A stretch of 64,000 nucleotides of DNA. It comes from Druceiella hillmani (taxonomy: Eukaryota; Arthropoda; Insecta; Lepidoptera; Hepialidae). The position numbers were made by a program, and so were the translations under genes. Shown here one piece after another: positions 50,107 through 61,395 of the stretch. The notes under the pieces were generated by a model. The model saw only the letters and a program-made list of their open reading frames with translations, was not told where the DNA came from and made no database searches. Each line of letters starts with the position of its first letter. Position 1 is the first letter of the stretch. The stretch is taken from assembly GCA_039881145.1 (NCBI GenBank), contig JAYKKI010000067.1, positions 320,001-384,000 on the forward strand, read 5' to 3'.

Positions 50107-50122
50107 TATACAGGTATATATA
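50043..50122. repeat. (TA)n array flanked by inverted arms (80-bp palindrome)
   Basis: 'tatacctgtatatgcatata' on the left and its exact inverse on the right enclose the TA run, making the whole stretch self-complementary. Confidence 0.95.
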
Positions 50123-50568
50123 CATACACGCCAACATAATATTTGATCCAGGTAATATAAAACTATAATCGTATTGTAATTGTAATAATCATCGTATTGT
50201 AATAATAAGAATATAAATTAAAGAAATGCAGAATACAAAATAAGTACGTAAATTGCGTTTTAATTAATATAATGAATAGAAAATTGTGTAGGTATGTTTT
50301 CTTGAAATTTCAACATATAAAATGGTGACTATGTGCTAAAAATTCTTACGCATCTTGAAAATATAAAAAGGATTTTTATTAACCAACTTTCAATTAAGAC
50401 TTTACGTACGTTTTGAATGAACATTCCTACATAACGTTCGATAAAAACTATCTTAATAAATTTAAATGTAATTTTTGTATATTGTAGATGGTATTAACAT
50501 GATCATAAATTAGTGAAGTAAATTGTATAACATACATTCGCATGTCGCAAACCATGTCCGCTTGCAAG

Positions 50569-50790
50569 TGTACTGTAGCGGCTGACAGCGTGATGTCTCG
50601 TTTCCTTGCTGTGATGTGTGTGCGTGATGTCTACGTTTCCGCACTAAGCAACAAATCACATGATTGGTCAATCCATATCCTCATTTGCCCACTCTTTTGG
50701 TGTTACCTGTTATTACATATAAGTAGGGTAATCTTGAACAATAAATCTCATAAGGACAAGAGACACGAAGTGTGAGTATATGACCTCGTT
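50569..50790 (+). repeat. Possible solo LTR (gypsy-like)
   Basis: 'tgtagcggctgacagcg' near 50574 resembles starts of insect gypsy-type LTRs. Further in, spaced like a promoter and polyadenylation region, are an inverted CCAAT box ('gattggtcaat', ~50662), a TATA-like 'acatataagtaggg' (50715-50728) and 'aataaatctc' (~50740). The segment is clearly richer in G+C than its flanks. No flanking 4-6-bp duplication or matching second LTR was found, so a host promoter is an alternative. Confidence 0.35.
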
Positions 50791-51278
50791 TTATATCAAT
50801 CTATATTACTAAAGTGCATCCGTGAGTTGGTATAGTGAAATATGAGTTTTATCGTTTGAGTGAAAAACCACCTATCATTACAAACTTTTCGTTTCAAATA
50901 TTGTTCCTATGTTTACTTACCTTCATTAAAAACAGAAAATTAAAGTATTTTTTTTTATTTCTACTATGCTAGGTGTTTTTTCTCCTCTCAATTAATGGTT
51001 TGTGAAATTTTAAAAATTAAAGCCCGTTTAGAGAAATGATATAATTGCGTGAAGGAACTAAATTGATTTAACTGTAGTATGTGATAAATCTATGGAGCTA
51101 AACATATTTTTATTTGTTTATATATGGCATTTAGTTATTATCTATTTAAACTATAATATAAAAATAACAAGTCACCAAAATATGTTTTGTTTACTTCTTG
51201 TTTTTTTTATTGTACTTTTGCGTATTGAAATATATTCGTACATTGTTGATTGTTGACGTTCAGTATTTTTCAACTACC
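50791..51278. other. Unassigned A+T-rich sequence
   Basis: Nothing supported. Confidence 0.35.
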
Positions 51279-51523
51279 GAAATTGTTATTCGTGACATTG
51301 GTCGCTCATTACATTGTCCCTCCAAATGTTGGTTTATGGAGATAATGTGTGGAGGCAGAGGTAATCGCGAGCACTTACAGGGTGTGGCCACGTTTCGCAA
51401 CGCTTCATCGCCTGCTCCGCTTCATCGACGCCATCAAATATTCCGACATTGTCATCTGTTTCTGTATATTGGCGTGCTTATGAACTATCAGATGAAGAAT
51501 TTGGTAGAGAATTAATATCATGA
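51279..51523. other. G+C-richer exon-like island
   Basis: The segment 51290-51480 is much more balanced in composition than its flanks. On the plus strand a good acceptor, 'gagcacttacag', ends at 51380. It is followed by a frame of 47 codons (CGHVSQRFIACSASS, then VYWRAYELSDEEFGRELIS) ending with TGA at 51521. On the minus strand 'ccctgtaagtg' near 51380 could be a donor, and the frame FDGVDEAEQAMKRCETWPH is also open. Several frames are open at once because stop codons are rare in such DNA, so the coding strand and even coding status are uncertain. No family was recognised. Confidence 0.25.
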
Positions 51524-54500
51524 CAATCTATCCCAGGCCAATGTCGTATGATTGGATACAAATGGTCGGGCCGAAAATGTAGGATTAATGTTAAGACGTG
51601 AAGTTTACACAGTGAGTAATTATAGGCATGAATATTAAGAAAGTCAGGTCATTGGAGTCATTAACGGTCCACTATAACGCTTGGCCACTTTAATTACAGG
51701 TTACTGTTGTCATTCCATTTGTAATGAACTTTTTTTATAGCATTACGTTAATATCAGGGAAAAAATATGGAACGATTTTTGCTTTCAGAACAATATCTAT
51801 GAAAATATTTACCAAAAAATTCCCAAAAATGGTGAAAAAAAATTATTTTAACAATAAATTATTTCTCTATAATCATAAAAAATTATAAATAAATCTCTTC
51901 TTATATTGATATATTTTAAGACAGAATCCGTAGCAAAAAAATCTTGCCATATTAACCGACACCTGTATGTGTACGTAGTTTTTATTCTAAACATTGTTTT
52001 TCTTTTTTATCAATTATTTACAACGAGATAACAATCAGCATAACTAAAAAAAATATACAACAAATGAATTAGTCAACGAAGTGATCGTAACTAGGAATAA
52101 TATTATATTTCTTCAAAAAAATTAAGTTTGAATTTTTTTTAATTTTGTAACTTGATATCAAAACAAATTATTTTTTGAAGGGCGTTATCGGATTTCTATG
52201 GTGAAAATTTCTTCGATTTTATAATTTATTTTATCTTCAATTTGGGTGCTAATGTGTCTTCTACTTTAAAAGAAAAGCTAGTTATAGAGGCAATTTGATA
52301 TTTCATTTCTATTAATAACATCATATTATTTATGTTTTATGTTTTATAGTGAATTATACAGGTTTCGGTCCAGAATTCAGCCACTGTCTGAAAAGAGTGG
52401 TATATTTTTTAACAAAGATTTAATGAAGAATGCGATGATGATTAGATGTTTATATAATAAAAGAGATACTTCGTTTCCTACTAGTTATGGAAACCATATG
52501 TTCTCGAATATATAAGTCCTAAATATATATGTTCTACTTAATGGTTTGAAGGTATTTCATTATGCAAATCTGCTTTGTAACAATATATATATTATAGTGT
52601 ACCATAAGATGCGACATGTAAAAAAATTTATGGGTATCGTTTGTAAGGACATTTAAGAAAGAAGTTTTTTTGGAAAAATAAAACTTTAAATAACTTTTTA
52701 TATGGTTTGTTCTCAAGATATCACTAGAGTTTTTTTACCTCAAAATTAAAATTTTTTATGTCCGTAATTCATGTACATCTCGTCAAGATTAAAGCAATTC
52801 AGGAGAAAAAATCTAAATATGGATTTTATTTCTTTTGTTTAAACCTGTGCATTCTTTAAAGAGGAAATTTTAATCTCTACTGGAATTACCAAAAACAAAG
52901 GTAAACCACATAAGAGAAACTCAACGGTATATGGAACAAAAGCCTTCCTTTTCTAGTGCCCTTTGAAGGCATTGACGATCTATAAATATTTTATACGTCT
53001 AATTTAATTTGAGTTATGAAAATAAACTCAAAATATTTATGCCTAGAAGTCAACTAAATCTTATTTAAATGTCGTCCATAGAAATATTGTATAAAATCTA
53101 ATACAAATTTGCATATAGACACATTTAACTAGAAACGGTTAAAAACATTCCCTTTTGCGGGGTAATCGAGTCAAATTTTTCTCGTACTATCCGCATGAAA
53201 GAACATTGGAAATAAAAAAACAACTAAGTTACGACAAAAAGGAGGCAATTAATATTTAAAAAAATGTATAAAACATTTTAAGTTATTTTATTTTTAAAAC
53301 TATATTTAAAATAACTATAAATTACATGTTAACGCCATTTTAGTTATAGACCAAAGAGCTATATTATGAGTTACTTTCAAATTTCTAACTTATATTTTTC
53401 AGAAGTTAAAAACCTCTGAAGGTAGACTAACTGACAAACGGAAGGGGACGTTATTCCAACAGTAGAATTCCATTAGATCTATCATTATCAGGATTTAATT
53501 ATGCAGCATTAACACAAATTAGCCGATGCAAGCTTGATTGATGCTCGCACGGATCACATCACACGATGAGTAGGGTTTAGTGACGTGGATCGATTACACT
53601 CGGACATAGCTCATTTCCTGCAGATATTTTTTTCTTGGCAACTGAGCACATTGGTTGATATTTTATTTGGGGTTCGGTACCTCAATAAAATAAAGCTGAT
53701 GGCAAGTGGCAATTTTGAACAAGCTAAATTCGACAACGCTAAATTTTATACAGTTTTTTATTACCTGTGTTGTTTACGTAGTCAAAAAAAAAATAATGAA
53801 AAACAATGTACGGGCGAGGAATATTAAAAAACCAGTGCTTTTCTAGAATAATAATCATCTAATTGATTAGTAGTAAAAATTTAATTAGCATTTTATTACA
53901 ATTTAAATATAATTTAATTATTTAAATAACAAAGCACCATATTCTAGTGTCAACTACAATAGCAGTTAATATTGTTGTACGACTTTATCTATCTAAATGC
54001 TTTTTTTAGATGCGACCCACCTATGCTACACGACAAAAATAAATATTAATAAATAGATTAGTAAGATATTCGTTACTGAATGCATTAAAATACATAGTAA
54101 AATATTTATCAAAATAAAGTGGCACTGTGTGTGGAGATGGTATGTATTATGGGCACATAAAATTTGGGTTTTCTTTTCTCCACTAAGTGAGGAAAAAACA
54201 TTACTGGCAAAAGATGCCGTATTTCGAAAATTTCTGTTGATATAAAATTGGTGTACTTTTATCGTAAAATTACGTCCATCCTCGAATTTAAGCAAGATTT
54301 TGATACGAGCTACTTTTGTGTAAAATTATATCGCGGTCGAATAAGGAATATGGTTTTTAGAACGTTCAGAAATTTTCAAGATGACCTTTGATTTGATGTC
54401 TTACCCAAATATCAATGAGCTATGATATCAAATCAAAAGTCATATCTATGAAAATACATTGGAATAAGCTTCAAATTCCAAAGTCGAAATAATCACAAGA

Positions 54501-55270
54501 GTTACTGATATAATTTCTCCTTAATTTGAATTAAATTTATGCAAAGGAATAAATAGATAAACATAAAAAAGATTATAGTTTAAATTAAAAAAAAATAAAG
54601 TTGTATTTATAAGAATATGACAAGCAGAAATTGGAATAAAACCTACCCTTTTGAATTCCAAAAATGTATTTTAAGGCTGGTAAAACTAGTGGGCTGTGAG
54701 AAAGAAATTCTGTTGTTTCACTATAAATTTTAAAGTTACAAAATGCTTACCTCGCAAATATTTCTAAAGTTTTCTCATTTTGCAATCACATTAGTGATAC
54801 TTAAAAGTCTACAATTAAGAGACTCGAATTTGTCACGTGGTGTTTTCCTAAATATCACAATATCAACAATATTAAATATTTGTATAACACTCTCGTGTGT
54901 AACAAGCTGGAAACCAATTCAGTTATTTGACCTCCATATGTTGAGGAAATTGAGAAAAGATTCAACCGATTATTTCATTTTAAAGTCTATTACTACCATC
55001 CTCACATGCACAGCGCATTTTTCATTTTGGGCACGCCTGGATATTACTTTCTGCTAATGAGAAGAGTGTTGCCCGCATTTATTTAAAATTTTAGAATAAT
55101 ATTGCCATTATATGCGAGTACGAAGTCACCAAATGTTTTATATTCTACATGTTCGTGCCAACTTCTGCTGGTTATTCCCGATGCCTAGTTGGTCCAAATA
55201 CTTAAGTTAACTTTTAAACATGTTTAGGTCGCGTATTCAGATGTAAATACATATATTTATTTATGTTTAC
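51524..55270. other. Unassigned A+T-rich sequence
   Basis: No gene could be supported. Frames at 53585-53827 (plus, 80 codons), 54026-54295 (minus, 89) and 54743-55057 (plus, 104) lack domains, splice evidence and coding-like composition. No long repeats noticed. Confidence 0.35.
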
Positions 55271-55418
<148 letters not shown>

Positions 55419-56591
55419 ACTTTGACTCTTTACAACAAATTTCTATGCTGTAAATATGCACTGGTTTTATCATTATCGACAAATAGGTTTCACGCTTGGA
55501 AGATGTAGTGGATATTACAGTGTAAATGAAATAGAAAAATCCCTGTTTTGACCTATTACATTATTCTCCGTTGTTTAAATGAACCAGTTTCGTTATTAAT
55601 TGGACCAAGTATTACTTTCAGTCAAATCCTCACATAAAATTAAAGCGCCCTTTAAATAATCAGTCTCTTAGAAAACGAATCAAATCTTAAAATGTGGAGG
55701 CTGCCTTCAGTTTCAGTTAAAATAAAAGATATAGCAAGATAAATAAGTTCTTTATTGAATTATGCATTTGTTAGGATTATAAGTTAAGTTCAATATTTCA
55801 TGAGCATTTTGATTTTTAAATGTGTACAAGTTACATACAAAGCGAATGAATTTATATAAATTGATGAAACCATTAATTTTGGATTAGTTTATGTGATATG
55901 GCAAACATACGTTCTGTATCTAGTATGCGATGTAGGTCTGGAAGCAGTTAATTAAAATACGCGTTGGTTTAAATTGATTACGTTGGTAAGCAGAAAAACA
56001 TAATTCCACTTGGTCATGTAATTCCACAAGGTCTACACTATTAATGAAAGATTAAACAAACGGTTTTGGTGATTTTCCACTTAGAAAATATCTTCGCTCC
56101 GCTATTTACATTTCCACATTTTTATATGGATAACATACTAATAACGCATAGATTTTTCCTTATTATTATAAATAATTAAAATAAAATATTTAACTTATAA
56201 CTGTATAAAAATGATTTAATTTCTAATATCGCAGATAATGTATTTTTTATTTCTGTAATATTACTTATATTATTAGTATATATTTTGTTTTTTTTTTAAT
56301 GTAATTAAATTTTTAACCTTTCGAGTCTATTCTATAATTATATATAAAATTATTACATAAAAGTGTATAAATAAACAATAGCAGACATTTTTATTTTACG
56401 AATAAAAAAGTAACATATGAATACTTAATATTAAAACAGACTTTAGGTTGTTATAACTTATTGTTTTTGCTGATACGAAGTAAAATAAACACGGTAGTAT
56501 GAGACCATTTTCACATATTGTAATTTTTTTTCATTTAATTGCATTAATTTCTGGTTACACGTTTGTGTATGACCAGTGTATATCTGATAAA
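55419..56591. other. Unassigned A+T-rich sequence
   Basis: Nothing supported. Confidence 0.35.
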
Positions 56592-56924
56592 TTAAATACA
56601 AAAATATTTTAAGGAATAAAAAAATTTAAGGAAACTTTGGCCACTAATTTTTTTTTGCCGGAGATGGTAGCAGGATTCAAAACCGGTGCCTGTGATGGAT
56701 TCACATTGATAATGACCAGGATTCCCTTTAAAGGCACGAATTTTTTTTTTGGACTTTTCCTTAACACTGTTGACGAACATAATACTACAATGCCCTTTGG
56801 CCTTCAATTCTTTGTTTGCATATTCCAGGACTGCGGTTCTAATCATTGGTCTACCTACTGTAGCGAATAATTTATCACAAACTCCATATTCAGCTAATTC
56901 AGGAACGGGGCTGCCACAGTTGTT
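56592..56924 (-). CDS. Candidate terminal coding exon, unrecognised Cys-containing protein
   Basis: On the minus strand a good 3' splice site, 'tctctcattctag', ends at 56925. The next 110 codons are open to a TAA at 56592-56594. The translation starts NNCGSPVPELAEYGVCDKLF and continues with TVGRPMIRTAVLEYANKELK, GHCSIMFVNSV, a Lys-rich stretch, AFKGNPGHYQCESITGTGFE and SCYHLRQKK. It has five Cys and mixed polar composition unlike the chance frames of this window, and the DNA is locally richer in G+C. The last ~20 codons are A+T-rich and may be past the true end. No ATG begins the frame in this exon, so an upstream exon is required and was not found. The opposite strand is also open (56637-56870). 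The family was not recognised; a decayed element ORF remains possible. Confidence 0.4.
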   Translation of the reverse strand, partial: NNCGSPVPELAEYGVCDKLFATVGRPMIRTAVLEYANKELKAKGHCSIMFVNSVKEKSKKKIRAFKGNPGHYQCESITGTGFESCYHLRQKKISGQSFLKFFYSLKYFCI

Positions 56925-57839
56925 CTAGAATGAGAGACAGTCTACATCCTTGGCATAAACCACGCCAACTAATATGTATACGATTCAATTACTCTTCTTC
57001 CATGTTGTCATGTTTTTTTAACGTAAATTATTGGTTATAGATATATCGATGTGTAGATGATAGTGAATTTAAGTCAAAATATGGATTTTACGGTTCAATA
57101 CCTAATTTTGGACTACTATCGCACTATTTAATTAGGAAATTAAATTAAAATATCAGTGTATATTTAAGTATGGAATTATTTACAGAGAGAAATGCAAATG
57201 TGTTATACTTTCAATCTACCCACCAGAACTATTACATATACCTTTATAATACAAAAGTCTCAAGATCCCTTAGAAAATGATTTAAGTATGTATGCAGATA
57301 AGTATAAAATGGTGGTTGTTGAAAAGGGTGAATTCAAATACTCACAATAAATAAGTTACTTATTTTGAAGTCGGCGCCAACAGCGACGATGATTTCAAAC
57401 AAATTTGTAATTTTACTTAGTTTACAATTTAAATTTGAAACTTTAACTTCTACTATACTCACAATACGAAATAGTTTCATAAAGGGCGTATTTATAATAA
57501 AACAATTTGTATTTCTTTAAATCAGCCGGTTCTGGAATAGGCTTCAAAAATAAGTTTAAACTTAGTTATTTATTGTTAATAAATAGTTACATATTTCGAC
57601 TTAATTATTTTTTACTTTTTAGTACCTACTTTTTTAAGCCGATTTTTTAATAAAGTTTTATTTTAGAATTTTAGTCATTAATTATGTTAATCATCACACT
57701 TTAGCTGACATTAAATTATTTTCTTTCTTAGACACTATAATTATTAGAAGTCACGGGCAAAAGCTGGTATACAGATAATTTCCTCTTTGTTCAAAATTGG
57801 TTATCAACCACACATAGAAGCGAAGCTATATCAGTAGTC
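56925..57839. other. Mostly unassigned; repeat-like ends at 57345-57400 and 57745-57790
   Basis: 'ttttgaagtcggcgcc' at 57364 and 'agtcacgggcaaaagctggt' at 57749 resemble the 3' ends of two common lepidopteran repeats, but the bodies are not recognisable. Confidence 0.4.
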
Positions 57840-58295
57840 GTTAGTGGTTAGCTGTTAGCCGATGAGGAATTCCTGTCACTATACCCTACATCCATCATCA
57901 GATCTTGCAAAGTAAAAACTACCAGTGGCAAATATTTTTAATCACGGTTGATTCCATAAGATGTTGCATTGTTCATATCCAGAATATATTATCAGATTTT
58001 GATCTGGTGAATATTGTAGTTATTTTGAAAAATAAAAACTACAAGTAGCAAATATCTTGAATCAGAATAGACTTAGAACCATTCTATAAAGAGTTCCATT
58101 AATTATTTCAGAATTTCATCAACAGATATTCACCGTATTTCCACAGAAGCACCTTGCTAGAATACACTTTCAAACAAAAAAGAATGACCCAAATTGGCTA
58201 AGAAATATCAGAGAAATCGTTGCACATGTATACAAAAAATTACCCAACAAACTTAAAACTTCCTTTCTTTTTGAAGTCAGTTAAAAATGGTATGA
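57840..58295 (+). repeat. Lepidoptera-type interspersed repeat with internal 120-bp doubling
   Basis: The order 'gatgaggaattcctgtcact', 'ccatcatcagatcttg', 'gtaaaaactaccagtggcaa', 'aacaaaaaagaatgaccc' and finally 'ctttttgaagtcagttaaaa' matches, from memory, a repeat family extremely common in moths and butterflies. 'taaaaactac' blocks at 57911 and 58031 are 120 bp apart, showing an internal tandem doubling. No coding potential. Confidence 0.65.
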
Positions 58296-58739
58296 TAAGA
58301 TAATTAAATATGTGTAAACAAATGTTAGCATATTTAATTAATCGAGAGTGACTCCACGTAATGGTGTGTTGCTACGAATAATTAGATTAACTGGAAAAAT
58401 AATTTTGTATTATACAGTGAATACATAGTTATAAATAAGACGATGAGAAATATTATAAATATTGGTCAATAGTTTAATAGAAATACTAAGTTTGCGTAAA
58501 TGTTTATTACATCCGCCTAGGTATGTCCGGAACTCGCGCATTGTGAGTTATGCTCGTAATTAACCTGTTTTCTAGAACACATAACTCAGGAAGGATATTT
58601 ATGTTTCATATCAAATAATGTTTCAGTATTTGGCTTTAGTTACTTAGTTTAATTAAATATATCTCCATTTACATTTTCGCTCCATATTTACGGAATATTA
58701 CATTGCCTTTACGTAGAAATAACATATTCTGCCATAAAC
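58296..58739. other. Unassigned sequence
   Basis: A+T-rich; more balanced at 58505-58600 but without a frame or repeat. Confidence 0.35.
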
Positions 58740-58890
58740 AAAGATCTTGCGTTTGCAGGGTGGCTCGCCTCTACCTTATCGCTTATACATAATTTATGTC
58801 ACGCGTCTCGCACGTTCCGCCGTTGTAGGAAGAGATAATTCATATTTACCTGCGACGTGCTAAATCACCAGACTATACTGTCACTGTCTC
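58740..58890. other. G+C-richer island with possible splice sites
   Basis: Balanced-composition DNA with a possible plus-strand acceptor 'gcgtttgcag' at 58750-58759 and a possible minus-strand donor 'gtcgcag|gtaaat' near 58850. The plus frame after the acceptor is open for only about 26 codons. It may be a non-coding exon, a promoter or a conserved element. Confidence 0.25.
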
Positions 58891-59356
58891 TATCTTATTT
58901 AGTTCAATATTAACATCAAGCGAGATACACGAACAATTGACAAACAGTTTTTCTGGAGGTAAACACAAGTTTGTGACAGAAATTTCGTTCATTCTATAAA
59001 TTAAAAAAGAAAAATTAATTGAAAAATGTAATAATATATCCAAGAAATAATATAGTACAAGAAAACTTAAATTTATACAAGAACATTTAATTTACACAAA
59101 AAGACGTAAAACCGTAAGAGATTTGTGTCTGCACCGAATTTATTCTTTAAAATATAGTGGAATATAACAATTTAGGCACCTCTGAGCACAGAAATACTTA
59201 AATTTTAAAACTTCTCTTTCAATTTATTGTTTATTTGTTAAAAAATAATGCAAAACTATTGGACCGATCTGAATGAAACTCGAAGCAAGTGTTTCGATAC
59301 AACTAAGGAGGTAATGCGATTAATATCTACTTATGCATGTATGCATGGGACTGTAC
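58891..59356. other. Unassigned A+T-rich sequence
   Basis: Nothing supported. Confidence 0.35.
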
Positions 59357-59397
59357 ACATATACATATACATATATAAATATATATATATATATATG

Positions 59398-59454
<57 letters not shown>
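59357..59454. repeat. (TA)n microsatellite
   Basis: TA dinucleotides with CATATA and GTATATA interruptions on the left side. Confidence 0.95.
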
Positions 59455-59456
<2 letters not shown>

Positions 59457-59481
59457 GGTTTATTAAGACCTCAAACATTTA

Positions 59482-59527
59482 TTTCTATTTTATTTCATAG
59501 GTTATCCTATAAAATAAAATAGAATGT
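59482..59527. repeat. Hairpin, about 20-bp arms
   Basis: 'ttctattttatttcatagg' and the inverse 'cctataaaataaaatagaa' around a 4-nt loop, with one or two mismatches. Confidence 0.85.
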
Positions 59528-59968
59528 ACAGGATAGATAGGCACTAACATGTAAAAATATAACTTTTTTACAAGAAAAATGGAACCAGCTTCAAATAACC
59601 ACCGAATAAAAAATAGTATGTTAATGTTTGTAGCTATTATCGTATTTGTACTCTGTTGTTATCATTAAATGGAATATTCAATTTAACGTTTTAAATCTTG
59701 TATCATACGTTTTATAACAAAAAGGGAACAGAAAAAACTAGGGATAATTAACACCAATAAAAAATAACAATAGAAAAATAAAATAATTACGGGGAACAAT
59801 CTTAATCGTTGAAAATATTATTCTATTGTGAATACTTGAGCCAGAAATGAAAACATTCCATTCCAGAAATTGGAACCTACCCAATTTTTTTCTTATTTTA
59901 TTATTTTTTTTCTCGATCATAAAAATTAATTCACAAATCTTAGTGAAAATTGATTTAGCAATTAAATA

Positions 59969-60111
59969 AATAGATAAACATATATTTTATTGCACAAGAA
60001 ATATTTTACCATGTCGAGAACATCACTTGTAATATTTTATATAAAATATACAAGTGATGTTCTCAACATGGTAAAATATTTCTTGTGCAATAAAATATAT
60101 GTTTATCTATT
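59969..60111. repeat. Nearly perfect 143-bp palindrome without loop
   Basis: The left arm 59969-60040 and right arm 60041-60111 are inverted copies differing at about one substitution (cgag/caac region) and one indel near the centre. A partial third copy of the inner end ('aacatcacttataatatttt') lies at 60191-60217, beyond the TA array. Open frames across it come from the mirror structure. Confidence 0.95.
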
Positions 60112-60129
60112 ATTTTTTATAATAGATAG

Positions 60130-60132
60130 ATA

Positions 60133-60184
<52 letters not shown>
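60130..60184. repeat. (TA)n microsatellite
   Basis: TA dinucleotides with one GTATA interruption, directly after the palindrome. Confidence 0.95.
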
Positions 60185-60187
<3 letters not shown>

Positions 60188-60217
60188 TTATTAACATCAC
60201 TTATAATATTTTATATA

Positions 60218-61173
60218 AATTATTTGAGACATAAAATGTTTTTATGTTCTTGTCTGCTTAATTAATTGTGATGCAAAAGTCATAAAACCACGAAACCATG
60301 GCTTCCAAATATTATAAGTTTCAAGAACTGAAATTTACATGATTTCTTATTCTTTCTGATTTTGTAACGTTTTGAATAATTCCTTATATTTTATTTTTTT
60401 TATATAGTCGTTTATACGCAATATACTATAATATTTTTCGGTAAGTTGCGGTATTCATAATAATTATCGGATTTAAGAACAAATTTTTTTTCGTGTCGCA
60501 TAATTGTCAAAATTTCTATTCTAAATATGAAAATGCATTAGCAATACTTATTTTGTAGGCGAAATACACATTTGTGACGGATCCATTCTCATTTACACCG
60601 CGAAAGATGTTTACTCTTGTTATTTGGGAATTTTCTCTAGGAACGATTTTGTTCCATTTTTCTCATATTTTCTTTCGTACATAGATTTCATCTGGCATAT
60701 CATGCATTCACAGGCACAATAATTTTAAATAATTCAAATACTACATTTGTTGCATTTGTATGCTATTGATTCAAACAACTTATTTACATTCTCTAGCTTT
60801 ATGCCACCTGCTTCCTAATATCCTTTCCAATACTCATAGCTTTAATTATTCCTAATTAAGGCTACATTCATTTTTATACTCTAATATTTGTTTAATTTTT
60901 AATGAAGTAATGAACTTTGCTAATTTCTCTGATCTGATATAGAAAATTTATCGCAGCACTTATTTATTTACATACTTAGTACTTTTTTATAATTTGTTGT
61001 CAAGAAGCGACATATTGTAGTATCTTATTGGAACAGCCATTATCTTAGTAAATCTGGAATGTTGTGGATCGCGACATGAAGGATAGTCAACCTCTCTCTA
61101 TAGTTACCGTATCGTTACAACTTTGACTATTTTTATGTTAAGAAAATCTAGGTATACGGGGAGAACAATTAAT
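60218..61173. other. Unassigned A+T-rich sequence
   Basis: Nothing supported. Confidence 0.35.
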
Positions 61174-61395
61174 ATTAGGGTTCCGTACTCGTACGGTTTA
61201 AAAGGAATCCTGTTTTGAAAATGTTTCCTGATATCTGGCTGTTTCTCAGGCGGAGGATTCCAACTTCTAAACATAGATAGTTCATTGGTACAAAACTATA
61301 ATATTTAAAAATATTAATAATTATATTTCGAGAGGTTTCTGTACATGTATAGCAACGCTGATTTTTTTTATCGGGGTATCGTTCGGAAAAGTATA
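61174..61395 (+). repeat. Lepidoptera-type 'ttagggttccgtac' repeat, decayed copy
   Basis: It opens with 'attagggttccgtactcgta', then 'atctggctgtttctcag' (where the family, as I recall it, has 'ccaggctgtatctcatgaac'). Near the end come 'catgtatagcaacgctgatt' and 'cggggtatcgttcggaa', corresponding to 'catacaacaaacgtgatt' and 'ggtacggaaccc'. Identification is from memory. Confidence 0.55.

Noticed and set aside
54743..55057. 104-codon frame as a membrane protein gene
   Set aside because: Hydrophobic residues are spread without clear segments, and nothing supports transcription or homology.
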